In this document: positions 17,234 to 25,080 of the stretch, in pieces
Layout: the number at the start of each line of letters is the position of its first letter
How positions within the stretch are numbered: the first letter of the stretch is position 1
From: JAICIG01 sp035532215
GTDB taxonomy: Bacteria > Planctomycetota > Planctomycetia > Pirellulales > JAICIG01
Reading direction: 5' to 3'
Length of the DNA: 41,461 nt
NCBI GenBank assembly: GCA_035532215.1
Contig: DATKRK010000168.1
Span: forward strand, 1-41,461
Notes under the pieces: model-generated
The model's database searches: none
The model's input: the letters and a program-made list of their open reading frames with translations, nothing else
Told to the model about the DNA's origin: nothing
Position numbers and translations under genes: made by a program

Positions 17234-17371
17234 GTCTCCCGGCCCCGTCACTTTCTGCTCTACCGCCTCCGCCCCGACGGCCAGGTTGAGATCGGCCGCG
17301 CGCTCCACGACAGCCTGGACCTGAAGCATCATCTGCCCGACGACTACGGCTCCGACGCGCCAAACGACTGA
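17234..17371 (+). pseudogene. C-terminal remnant of a ParE/RelE-family toxin
   Basis: Reading from 17234 gives SRPRHFLLYRLRPDGQVEI followed by GRALHDSLDLKHHLPDDYGS and a TGA stop. This is the conserved last third of ParE/RelE-type toxins (the FYR...DG.VEI.RVLH..RDL pattern). No start codon or N-terminal helices are found upstream, where repeat DNA begins instead, and no antitoxin gene is adjacent. It is a dead fragment of a toxin-antitoxin locus. Confidence 0.6.
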
Positions 17372-17715
17372 CCGGCGGTTCAAGGTCGATACGGCCCAGA
17401 CGGCGCATCATTCGCTGTCCGAGTCCGACGAGCGCGCTTGTATTTTCGATTACCGCGGAATTGCAGAGGCGAACCGCAGCACCGCTTGCGGCGAACCGTT
17501 TTAGCGGATTCGCGTCGTGGACTAAAAGCAGGGTGCCTGGGTTCAGATTGCAGCTCGCCAAAATTGACCGGCTTGCGAGGACCGACCGCCATCCGCTATG
17601 ACTTATTTAGAACGCGCTACGGGTTACCGTCCCTAGCCTTGAAATGCTTTCCGATTTCGGGAATTTTGAATTTTCGGAGACCCATGTGTTGTTTTTTCAA
17701 GGATGACCACCCGCC

Positions 17716-18727
17716 ATGTCTCGGAGAAGATTGGAATTGGACAAGCGCATCGAAGCATGCCGTCAGGATTATTTGGCTGCAAAGGGCACTCGCTTCGAGC
17801 ATTTTTTTTGCCCTATCCTCATGAGGGATGAAGATTGTGAGGTAGCGGAAGGACATATCGTTCCGCGTTCGCTTGGCGGCACAGCCTGGGTTCCTCAGCG
17901 AAAAGACGTGGACAATTTCTTCGGCGAGATCGAATCCGATTTCATTGCAGCCGTTCGCGATTTGAGTCGCGATTCATTAGATTTGTTTTTTAATCGAGAT
18001 GCGCGAGGTCAGCATCATATTGGCCTCGAGTGCAGAGGACAACGGCTCGACAACTATCTTATTGACGCGGATTCCAAGATTCCCTCGAGCCATACGCGCG
18101 TCACTGCGGTTGCTGAAGATGGGCAGGAGCGCCATTTTGCGGTAAAGGCACTTCCCGATGCGCTGCTTGAATCAGGCGGAACAGGAGGAGAATCGCATAT
18201 CGTGATAGACTGCGATTACCGTGCGGCTGCGAAGGCGGCAGCGATAAAAGGAGCGCATTTGACTTGTTTTTACCTGGTTTGGGTACGAATACGTCTTTTC
18301 ATTGCGAGGCCAGTACGTTGCCTCGATATTGAGCGAAATGTTCCATAAATTTCGCCAGCTACAAAAACGGGAACGCACTTTGGCGCTGAATGAGTTCTTC
18401 AAAGATATAAACGCAATGGTCTGCCCCGTCGAAGCCGCGCGAGATTTGCCGTTCAACGAAACGCTTCGGGACAAGCAATTCATTCACTGCATTGACTCAA
18501 TCGGCCGCGCATTTGCGATCGGCGTGGTATTCAGAGCGGCTGACGAAATGGCAATTGTTTACTTGCCCGGCGACAGCTCGGCGATTGACACCTATTTCAG
18601 CTTCATTAAGTCCCCACCGTCGTTCGTTTCAACGCGAATCGGGCCGCTCTATCCACTCGGCGGCGATTCAGATAAGTCGGTGCGCATTGTAGTGAAGGAT
18701 CCAGCGCACGAACCGCTGGATTTTTAA
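17716..18727 (+). pseudogene. Frameshifted HNH-type endonuclease-like gene
   Basis: Two consecutive frames (17716-18348 and about 18278-18727) form one gene if a single extra G at 18276/18277 is removed. Codons then run smoothly as FYLFGYEYVFSLRGQYV, giving about 336 residues. The N-terminal part has FFCPILMRDEDCEVAEGHIV with H47 and PRSLGG, then QRKDVDNFFGEIESDF, which resembles HNH-type endonuclease domains. No function can be named for the C-terminal half. The gene is AT-richer than its neighbours, suggesting transfer. The frameshift may be real decay or a sequencing error; the intact codon usage in both halves suggests it is recent. Confidence 0.65.
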
Positions 18728-18823
18728 TTTCGTGGGTCAGTGGCTGCGATTGTCGCTCAAAGCCGCGGCCATAGTGCAGCGGTGGCAACTTCACAGTTCG
18801 GATAAACCCGGCGCCTATGCACG

Positions 18824-19012
18824 ATGCCGTACCCGGCGGCGGCAGTTGTTCCCTGTATTGGTGTGCCGGCATTTTTCGGTTATCCGCATCGGTATGCGAC
18901 GGACGAACAGTGGCAATCCTATGAGGAAAAAAGTGAGCAACGGCAGCGATTCTTCGCCGATTATGCAATTTTCCAGACGGAATTCGAGCTAGTGCATATT
19001 TCTAAAGTCTAA
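18824..19012 (+). CDS. Small hypothetical protein (uncertain)
   Basis: A 62-residue frame begins MPYPAAAVVPCIGVPAFFGYP and ends YAIFQTEFELVHISKV. It has no recognisable domain, a moderately hydrophobic N-terminus and an acidic middle (QWQSYEEKSEQRQRFF). No ribosome site is clear. It lies in an AT-richer accessory patch between two decayed genes and may itself be a remnant. Confidence 0.25.
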   Translation: MPYPAAAVVPCIGVPAFFGYPHRYATDEQWQSYEEKSEQRQRFFADYAIFQTEFELVHISKV

Positions 19013-19045
19013 ACAACGCGGCGACGGGCACTGTTCCAACTCGGC

Positions 19046-19298
19046 CTACTTCCCCTCCCCTTCCAGATTCCGATACGGCGGCAGGCGCCGGTAATAGACT
19101 TCGAGCATCAAGAGGCGCCTGGCGGTGATGTAGAGGCGGCCGGCTTCGCGGCCCCAGCGGTCGGGCCAGCGGCCGAGAGGATCCCAACTGCCGGCCAGCG
19201 CGCCGTCGGAGGTTTGGCGGTCGATGAGGAGCGAACGCAGATAGCCGTTCCACTCGTGCCAGTGCTCGTCGCCAAACGCGACGCCTCCGAGGTACGAG
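19046..19298 (-). pseudogene. Duplicated C-terminal fragment of the alpha-toroid protein
   Basis: Read on the minus strand, this gives DEHWHEWNGYLRSLLIDRQ, GALAGSWDPLGRWPDRWGR and LLMLEVYYRRLPPYRNLEGE before a TAG stop. It is closely similar to the last 85 residues of the large protein at 20489-23767 (GEHWQAWNDSLREMLIERQ and GSWDPLGRWPDRWGREAGRLY), in the same orientation and about 1.4 kb away. It has no start of its own, so it is a remnant of a second copy or a partial duplication. Confidence 0.8.
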
Positions 19299-19376
19299 CG
19301 GCAGCAGCCGACGATAGATCGGATAGTCGGCCGTCATGCCCGGCAACAGGTAGATGGGCGGAGAGTCGCGCATCAC
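19299..19376 (-). pseudogene. N-terminal remnant of an alpha/beta hydrolase-like gene
   Basis: The minus strand starts MMRDSPPIYLLPGMTADYPI followed by YRRLLP, the first beta strand and oxyanion-type LLPGM region of an alpha/beta hydrolase. The frame then runs, out of phase, into the duplicated alpha-toroid fragment. The rest of the hydrolase is missing. It sits about 60 bp after the immunity-like gene on the same strand and may once have been the next gene in that operon. Confidence 0.5.
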
Positions 19377-19435
19377 AAATCGGTCGGGCGGCCTGACGGC
19401 GGGCCGGGCGATTCGCCTAGCGGCAATCGCAGCAC

Positions 19436-19942
19436 CTACCTGGCTTGTGGATCAGCTTTTCCAATCGCGTCGAGCGCGATGGAGGCAAGACTTCCTGTCG
19501 TTGGGTCCAAACGCGTCGCGTGCTCGAAAAAAAGCAGGGCCGTCTCGTGTTCGCCGAGCTTGGCCCAGGCGTCGCCTCGGAGGCGTGCAAGCTCGGCTTG
19601 GGGCATGGCGGCGGCACAGTGCCGAAGGCGCCAAAGCACTTCGCGCGGCCGGTTGGCCTGAATGGCGCGCTGGACGGCTTTTAAGTCTTCTGACTGAACT
19701 TTTTCCTTCGGCGTTCCGCGCGGCGGCAGCCCGCGGCGAATCCAGTTCAGGTCGGAGCCGAGCCCGGCGACGCTTTCACGTTGATCGGAAGTCAGCGGCT
19801 CCCAGGCGTCTTCAAGCTGGCTTTCGAGTTCGGCGGCTTCCGGCGATTGGGCCTGCCCGGCGACTTCGAGCTGGTGCAACCGCCGCAAGATGCGGACGTA
19901 GATGCGATAGGCTTCGTTGATCACCGGTGCGTCGTGGCTCAT
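19436..19942 (-). CDS. Small helical protein, putative immunity or antitoxin partner
   Basis: The 168-residue, Ala/Leu/Glu-rich, all-helical protein has a TPR-like C-terminal half (EVLWRLRHCAAAMPQAELARLRGDAWAKLGEHETALLFFEHATRLDP). No signal peptide or membrane segment is present. It starts three bases after the stop of the upstream toxin-like gene (TGATCGATG), so both are surely co-translated. Order and size resemble a toxin with its cognate neutraliser, although the toxin gene comes first, as in many secreted-effector/immunity pairs. I do not recognise a named family beyond the TPR resemblance. Confidence 0.7.
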   Translation of the reverse strand: MSHDAPVINEAYRIYVRILRRLHQLEVAGQAQSPEAAELESQLEDAWEPLTSDQRESVAGLGSDLNWIRRGLPPRGTPKEKVQSEDLKAVQRAIQANRPREVLWRLRHCAAAMPQAELARLRGDAWAKLGEHETALLFFEHATRLDPTTGSLASIALDAIGKADPQAR

Positions 19943-19945
19943 CGA

Positions 19946-20377
19946 TCAACTTTCGTCTTCGATCCATTGCCCGCGAGTCGCGGCCAGAGCGTCCTGGAAA
20001 GCTTGCACGGGCATCGGCCCGCTCGGAACGACGAGCCCGCTTTTTCTGGCGTACTCTTTCATTATCAATTCTAGCTTGTCGGCCAAGGGGCCGACGACAA
20101 ACGGCCCTTCGCCCATCCGCCAGCAGTGCAGTTCGTTGCTGCCACGGGCGCCATTGTGGCCATCGTCGAGCCGCGCGGGAATCATTCCAGGAAAAATATG
20201 CCGCCAATGCTCGGCGACCGACATGCCGCGGCCATTCAAAATCACGTTGCCGGCGCCGTCTATATCAATGTCAGACCGCTTGTCGGGCGGCACGCGAACG
20301 CCCAAGCCGCGTGCCGTCGCTTCTACAACAGGAAGACCATCGTCGGCCCGTTTCATCGTGCGGTAGATTCTCGGCAT
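19946..20377 (-). CDS. Tse2-like putative ADP-ribosyltransferase toxin
   Basis: The 143-residue protein starts MPRIYRTMKRADDGLPVVEA after an AGGAG ribosome site. The segment DIDIDGAGNVILNGRGMSVAEHW, then PARLDDGHNGARGSNELHCW, PFVVGPLADKLELI and a C-terminal SGLVVPSGPMPVQAFQDALA resemble, as far as memory goes, the Tse2 toxin fold: a GMSV motif, a central basic Pro-Arg-Leu, and an end with VxPxxxMxxxxxQxALAxTxxxW. Tse2 is an ADP-ribosyltransferase-related effector of type VI secretion. The gene could instead encode a chromosomal toxin-antitoxin toxin. No secretion genes are in the window. The immediately following gene is the likely neutraliser. The fold assignment is an inference. Confidence 0.65.
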   Translation of the reverse strand: MPRIYRTMKRADDGLPVVEATARGLGVRVPPDKRSDIDIDGAGNVILNGRGMSVAEHWRHIFPGMIPARLDDGHNGARGSNELHCWRMGEGPFVVGPLADKLELIMKEYARKSGLVVPSGPMPVQAFQDALAATRGQWIEDES

Positions 20378-20488
20378 CGACTCCTACCTGCCCGCGGCCT
20401 CAATTCAAGGGATCATTCAATACTTCGGTATTCGGCGCTCATTTAGTCTACACGATAAGAGGAGCCGGCCCAAATCCGCGGTGGGCGC

Positions 20489-23400
20489 CTACTCCGCAGC
20501 CCCCTCCCCTTCCAAATTCCGATACAGCGGCAAATGCCGGTAGTAGACCTCGAGCATCAAGAGGTGCATGGCGGTGGTGTAGAGGCGGCCGGCTTCGCGG
20601 CCCCAGCGGTCGGGCCAGCGGCCGAGAGGATCCCAACTGCCGGCCAGCGGGCCGGCGGGCGTCTGACGCTCGATGAGCATCTCGCGCAGGCTGTCGTTCC
20701 AGGCCTGCCAGTGTTCGCCGCCCATCTGGAACATGACCTGCGTGGCGTAGTACCAGTAGTAGGCGTCGCGCTGCCGGGCGCCCTCCCATTGCGGCAACTG
20801 GCCGAGCAGGTAGTCGGCGCCGGCGAGCATGTAGGGATTGTCGCGCTTCCAGCCGAGATACTGCCGCATCAATAGGCCCTCGGCCGTCATCACGCGGCTG
20901 GGCAGACGCTGATGGTCTTGCCGGGCCTTGGGGCGATAGGCGTAGAGGGCCGGGTTCTCGCGGGCCTGGGCGCCGTCGAGCCAGGCCTCGACGCGGCGAT
21001 AGGTTTCGGCCGGCGCGTCGAGCCCGGCCAGCTCGCCGCTTTTGAGCGCCATCAACTGCCAGCCCGAGACCGACGTGTCGCTGCCTTGCCGCGGCGAGTA
21101 TCGCCAGCCGCCTTCGGTCGGGCTTTGGGCGGCGACGATGAAATCGAGGGCCCGCTGGGCCGGGCCGCGAAGGGCCGGGTCGCGCGTCATGCCGTAAGCT
21201 TCGCCCAGGGCGATGGCGGCGATGCCGTGGCTGTAGAGCCAAACGTTCAGGTTCGACTGGGCGTCTTGCGGCAGGAACAGATCGCCGTCGGCCCGCTGAT
21301 TGCCGACCAGGTAGCCGAGGCCGCGGCCGACGACCAGCCGGTACTTGCCGTCGGTGTGGGTGTAGCCGGCGCCGAGGAAGGCCAGCATCGACAGCCCGGT
21401 GGCGGCCGTGTCGGACCGCATCCGGCCGAAGCCGGCGTTTTCGTAGCCGGGCTGGCCCTGGCTGAAATCGTGCAGGCTCCAGCTTCCGTCGGGGTTCTGG
21501 TGGCGAGCCAGGAAATCGAGCCCCATCTCGACCGCCCGTTCCGAACTTTCGCTGCCGCCGCGCTGGCGGGCCAGCTCGCGCCGCGTGGCGCGGTCGCGCT
21601 GCCGCAAGCCCGGCACGGCCGTATCGCGAACCCGCACGTCGGCCGCCTGCTTGCCGCCGCTACGTTCCAAAATAATGCGGCCGGCGGCCGTATGGACCAC
21701 TGCGCTTTCGGGCCGGGCGCGGCGGCTGGGGACGCCGACGTCGACGGCCGGCTGCGACCTGAGCCCGCCGGGGCCGGACGGCGCCGCGATTCGCACCGGC
21801 AAACCGGCCGAGGCCATGCGGCCGACGGGCAGATCGCTGCGGGCGGCTGCGGCGGGGTTGGGCGATGGGCCGGGAGCGGAGTCAGCGGGGCCATCGGACG
21901 GGCTGGCGATTTCGGCGAGATCGATCGTGGCATTGCCTGCGGCGGCGGGCGAGGCGCCGCGCGGCATCAGGCTGCCCGAGGCGCCGGCCAGCGAGGCCGC
22001 GGCGTCTTCGAGTGGGTCGCTGCGGCGCGGGGCGGCGGGGCCGCCGGCGGAGGGCGCGGCGAGGCGCATGCCGCCGGCTGCGGTTGGGTTCGCGCTTTCG
22101 CCCGGCAGACCGGCGGCTGAGGGGAGCGCGGCGGCCGACAAAGAGCTGTTGGGCAAAGAGGCGACTTGCCGCGCGGCGCCGTCGATGGCCGGGGCTTGCG
22201 GGTTGTCGCGGGCGGCCGAGTTGCTGCCGTTGGTTGCAGCGACCGACGAGCGGGCGCCGTCGGCGGGCATGGTCGAGGGGAGTTCGACCGGTTCGACATC
22301 GCCGGACGCCGCGGCGGCGGTTGGCGTGCGAACCAATGCGGCGCCGGTTGGGCCGGCCGCGCCTGCCGCGGTTGACTCGCGAGCTTGAGTTTCAGCGCGG
22401 CGAGGTTCGCCGGTCGAAGCGGCGGTCGGCGTGCGAGCGAGTTGGCCGGCGCCCGGCAGCGCGCGGTCGAAGTTGCGCTGCCGCGTCAATCCGGTCGCGC
22501 CGCCGCTGGCCTTGGTGAGGCCGGTGGCCGCCGGCTGCGTAGGAGAGTCATCAGGCAGCGTGGATGAAGAAGCGGCCGGAGCGGGCATCGGCGCTTGGGC
22601 GCCCGCCGCGGCGGTGGCTTCAGAGGTGGTGCGCGCACGAGCGGCCGCCGCAATGCGGTCGAGTTGTGGCCGGCTCGAAGATTCCTGACGGCGGGCGGCG
22701 GCGACGTCCGGCCGCGCTTCACCAGCGGGCGCCGACGTCGCCGGACGAGACGCATCGGCGCGCTGCGCTTGCCGTGCAACGCCGGAAGAGCGCGGCGATA
22801 ACGACGGCTCGCTCGCGCGCTGCGGCGCCGGCGGCGCAGGTTGCTCGACTCGCTGCGGCGATTCAGTCGGCGCGCTGGCCATCCGCCGCGCGGGCTGCGA
22901 AACATTGGCGGCCGCCGTGGGCCGCTCGACCGCCGCTCGCCGCTGGAGCCGGGCTTGTTCGGGCGCTGGAGCTACTGCCGCCGGCTGCGTCGTGCGGCGC
23001 TCGGCATGGGCGGTCGTCGCTTGCCGCTCGACCGCCTCGACCCGATCCTGCATCGTAGACGCTTGCTGCGGCGACTCGGCGATCGTCGGCGTTTCGACCT
23101 GCTCGGCCGGCAAGCGGCTTTGCGTTTCGCTGCGGCTGATGCGCTCGCCAGCGAGCTGCTCGCTGCGATGCGGCGGCGTCATTTCGGCCCGTTCAAGCTC
23201 CACCGGGTTCGGCTCGCGGCGCGGGGCGGCCGGCTCGGCTTCGCTGGGCCGTTCGATCGGCGTCGGCTCGGGCCGGGTCTGCTCGACCGTGTGCGACTCG
23301 GCCTCCGGCAGTTCGGTTTCGACCGGCGCCTCGATCGCCTCGTCGACCATCACGTCTTGCTGGTCCTGCCAGTGGTAGTCGGGCAGCGTCACGATCTGCG

Positions 23401-23767
23401 GCTCTTCGAACTGCTCGGCGGCGTCCGGCTCTTCGCGCAGGGCCATCGAGAGATAAACGTTGTAGCTCAGCATGCAGAGCCAGAAGTGGACCAGCAGGCT
23501 GACGAACACGCCCAGTTGCAGCCGCCGCTGCACGCGGGCGCCGAAGCGGGCCACGCCCCACAGCAGCGCGCCGACGATCGCCGCCAACGCGCCCAAGTGC
23601 AGATAGCCGTTGTAGACGACCAGCGGCGTCTGAAAATCGCTCTTGGCGACGATCACCCCCGCGATGAACCCGGCCAGCACCAACAGCGCCAGATCGACCG
23701 GCCAAAGCCGCTCGTCGAAATCGGCCGGCTGGCCAGCGGGCTTGGGTTGTCGCGGGGGAGAGGTCAT
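20489..23767 (-). CDS. Large membrane-anchored protein with disordered linker and C-terminal alpha-toroid (prenyltransferase/squalene-cyclase-like) domain
   Basis: The 1,092-residue protein has three N-terminal transmembrane helices (about 23-41, 54-74 and 84-106). A stretch of roughly 630 residues very rich in Ala, Pro, Arg, Gln, Ser and Thr with no predicted fold follows. From about residue 740 to 1085 there is an alpha/alpha-toroid domain: repeated motifs such as GLDFLARHQNPDGSWSL, GRGLGYLVGNQRADGDLF, ALDFIVAAQSPTEGGWRYS and ADYLLGQLPQWEG. The QNPDGSW/EGGWRY repeats are characteristic of squalene-cyclase and prenyltransferase barrels, but no DxDD catalytic motif was seen, so it may bind rather than catalyse. 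It follows ExbD, ExbB and a TPR protein on the same strand, suggesting a shared envelope complex. The toroid end is duplicated at 19046-19298. Confidence 0.85.
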   Translation of the reverse strand: MTSPPRQPKPAGQPADFDERLWPVDLALLVLAGFIAGVIVAKSDFQTPLVVYNGYLHLGALAAIVGALLWGVARFGARVQRRLQLGVFVSLLVHFWLCMLSYNVYLSMALREEPDAAEQFEEPQIVTLPDYHWQDQQDVMVDEAIEAPVETELPEAESHTVEQTRPEPTPIERPSEAEPAAPRREPNPVELERAEMTPPHRSEQLAGERISRSETQSRLPAEQVETPTIAESPQQASTMQDRVEAVERQATTAHAERRTTQPAAVAPAPEQARLQRRAAVERPTAAANVSQPARRMASAPTESPQRVEQPAPPAPQRASEPSLSPRSSGVARQAQRADASRPATSAPAGEARPDVAAARRQESSSRPQLDRIAAAARARTTSEATAAAGAQAPMPAPAASSSTLPDDSPTQPAATGLTKASGGATGLTRQRNFDRALPGAGQLARTPTAASTGEPRRAETQARESTAAGAAGPTGAALVRTPTAAAASGDVEPVELPSTMPADGARSSVAATNGSNSAARDNPQAPAIDGAARQVASLPNSSLSAAALPSAAGLPGESANPTAAGGMRLAAPSAGGPAAPRRSDPLEDAAASLAGASGSLMPRGASPAAAGNATIDLAEIASPSDGPADSAPGPSPNPAAAARSDLPVGRMASAGLPVRIAAPSGPGGLRSQPAVDVGVPSRRARPESAVVHTAAGRIILERSGGKQAADVRVRDTAVPGLRQRDRATRRELARQRGGSESSERAVEMGLDFLARHQNPDGSWSLHDFSQGQPGYENAGFGRMRSDTAATGLSMLAFLGAGYTHTDGKYRLVVGRGLGYLVGNQRADGDLFLPQDAQSNLNVWLYSHGIAAIALGEAYGMTRDPALRGPAQRALDFIVAAQSPTEGGWRYSPRQGSDTSVSGWQLMALKSGELAGLDAPAETYRRVEAWLDGAQARENPALYAYRPKARQDHQRLPSRVMTAEGLLMRQYLGWKRDNPYMLAGADYLLGQLPQWEGARQRDAYYWYYATQVMFQMGGEHWQAWNDSLREMLIERQTPAGPLAGSWDPLGRWPDRWGREAGRLYTTAMHLLMLEVYYRHLPLYRNLEGEGAAE

Positions 23768-24080
23768 AAGCTGATTCGAAAGGAATCTCGGGCGCCGGGT
23801 TTCACCACGGAGACACGGAGAACACAGAGTGGAGAAATTGGTTTTCTGCGACCGAGCGCGGATGTCGGCCGCAACGTGCAGTTCAGTTTTTTCGAAGGGG
23901 ATGGGGAGATGCGGAGGAGATAAGGGGATGAAGAAAACAATTGTTCCGAGCGATGGAAATTCATCCCCCTATCTCCTCTTCATCCCCATATCTCCTTTTA
24001 AAAAGGGTCGCATCGCCTCAAGGCTTGTTCTTTCTCTCCGTGTTCTCCGTGCCGCCGTGGTTCACTCATTTTTCCGTGGT
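23768..24080. other. Intergenic inverted-repeat region between the alpha-toroid gene and exbD
   Basis: The 313-bp gap contains two inverted-repeat systems. TTCACCACGGAGACACGGAG (about 23801-23820) pairs with a complementary arm near 24031-24064 (CTCCGTGTTCTCCGTGC...GTGGTTCAC). Inside, GGAGATAAGGGGATGAAG (23916-23933) pairs with TTCATCCCCCTATCTCC (23961-23977), followed by a direct repeat of the latter. No gene is visible. A third copy of the ACGGAGACACGGAG motif lies in opposite orientation near 25037-25055. Confidence 0.6.
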
Positions 24081-24506
24081 TCATTCAGTTCTTCGCTCGC
24101 CATCCGTCGTGACGCGATAGTCGCGGATGCGGGCCTTGTTGCAAAGGTTCATGACGTTGACGACGGATTGCCAAAAGCAGCGATTGTCGGCTCGGATGAT
24201 CACCGTCTGGCGGCCGGGGTTGCTGGCGGCGGCTTGTTGCAGCGTGCCGAGCAGGGCCGCGTCGTTGAGCTGCTGGCCGTTGACGATGTAGCGGCCGTCG
24301 CGGGCCACGTTGACGAACAGCTCCTTGGGCTTGGCCGTCAAGGGCATCGCCTCGCTGGCCTGCGGCAGCACGACATCCAGCTCGCGCTCTTCTTCCTCGA
24401 ACTTGGTGGCGACCAGGAAGAAGATCAACAGCAGGAACACGACGTCGATCATCGGCGTCAGGTTCAGCTTGCCCAGGGCGGTCGATTTTTTGATGGCAAC
24501 GGGCAT
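24081..24506 (-). CDS. exbD: ExbD/TolR-family biopolymer transport protein
   Basis: The 141-residue protein has a short cytoplasmic N-terminus, one membrane helix (LTPMIDVVFLLLIFFLVATKF) and a periplasmic domain (VNVARDGRYIVNGQQLNDAALL ... VIIRADNRCFWQSVVNVMNLC). The functional aspartate of ExbD/TolR (D21, in PMIDVVF) is present, so it should carry protons through the motor. It lies downstream of exbB on the same strand, with a 574-bp gap filled by repeats. ExbB and ExbD normally form a five-to-two proton-driven motor that energises a TonB- or TolA-type partner. No TonB gene is here, and the alpha-toroid protein downstream is the best candidate partner. Confidence 0.9.
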   Translation of the reverse strand: MPVAIKKSTALGKLNLTPMIDVVFLLLIFFLVATKFEEEERELDVVLPQASEAMPLTAKPKELFVNVARDGRYIVNGQQLNDAALLGTLQQAAASNPGRQTVIIRADNRCFWQSVVNVMNLCNKARIRDYRVTTDGERRTE

Positions 24507-25080
24507 GGGAAGAGTTTTTAAATTTTTGATTTTGGATTTCCGATTTTGGATTGAATCGAAAATCGAAAATCTAAAATCGAAGATGACTCTGTACTACAAA
24601 CGCTTCATTTCTTTGAGCATAGCGAAGATTTATGCGGCGATTTTGGAGGCGAGCCACGGATGAAACACGGATCGGAGATGGTTTTTTGGTTCCTCAGCAG
24701 AATCTGTCGGTGACTTTGGCTGCAGATCAGGTGGAGACGTGCGTTTTTTGAGGCATAGCCGGGCAAATAAATGGGGCTTTAGTGCATGGACGAGATCATT
24801 CGTGATAGAACGGCCTTTGCCCGCCGCGGCAGGTCAGGGCCTTTTGCACTTCCCGAGCACCTCATTTATTTGCCCGGCTATGCCTTTGAAAACGCAACCG
24901 TAACCCCGCTAATCGGCGCCAAAAACCGCCCATAGATTCTGCGGAAGGGCCGTTTTTTTCCGATTAAGTATTTCGTCCGTGATCGATCCGTGTTTTATCC
25001 GTGGCTCAATTGGTTGCGGCCGAAGGCCGCGCTGGTTTCTCCGTGTCTCTGTGGCGCACTCTCCCGGCGGCAAGCTGGAC
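24507..25080. other. 574-bp gap made of nested inverted repeats
   Basis: No gene is visible between exbD and exbB. An AT-rich self-complementary patch (24510-24585; TTTTGGATT and AATCGAAAATC units) is followed by a large nested inverted repeat (24651-25007, listed separately). The gap separates two genes usually adjacent, so the repeats were probably inserted into the operon. Confidence 0.65.
24651..25007. repeat. Nested long inverted repeat of about 357 bp
   Basis: The outer arms GAGCCACGGATGAAACACGG (24651-24670, extending to about 24675) and CGATCCGTGTTTTATCCGTGGCTC-type sequence at 24984-25007 are complementary with one mismatch. The inner 37-bp arms at 24740-24776 and 24860-24896 (containing GGCATAGCCGGGCAAATAA and its complement) match at about 34 of 37 positions. 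The transcript would fold into one long hairpin with a branched top. It has no protein-coding content and could be a MITE-like element or a structured RNA. Confidence 0.75.

Larger units (their letters stand above)
17059..17715. other. Intergenic region with repeat and toxin remnant
   Basis: This 657-bp stretch contains a CCCTCTCCCTTTGGGAGAGGG repeat (17113-17133) and a ParE-like C-terminal fragment (17234-17371). The remainder shows no recognisable coding content on either strand. Composition becomes AT-richer after about 17,590, approaching the HNH-type gene. Confidence 0.5.
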
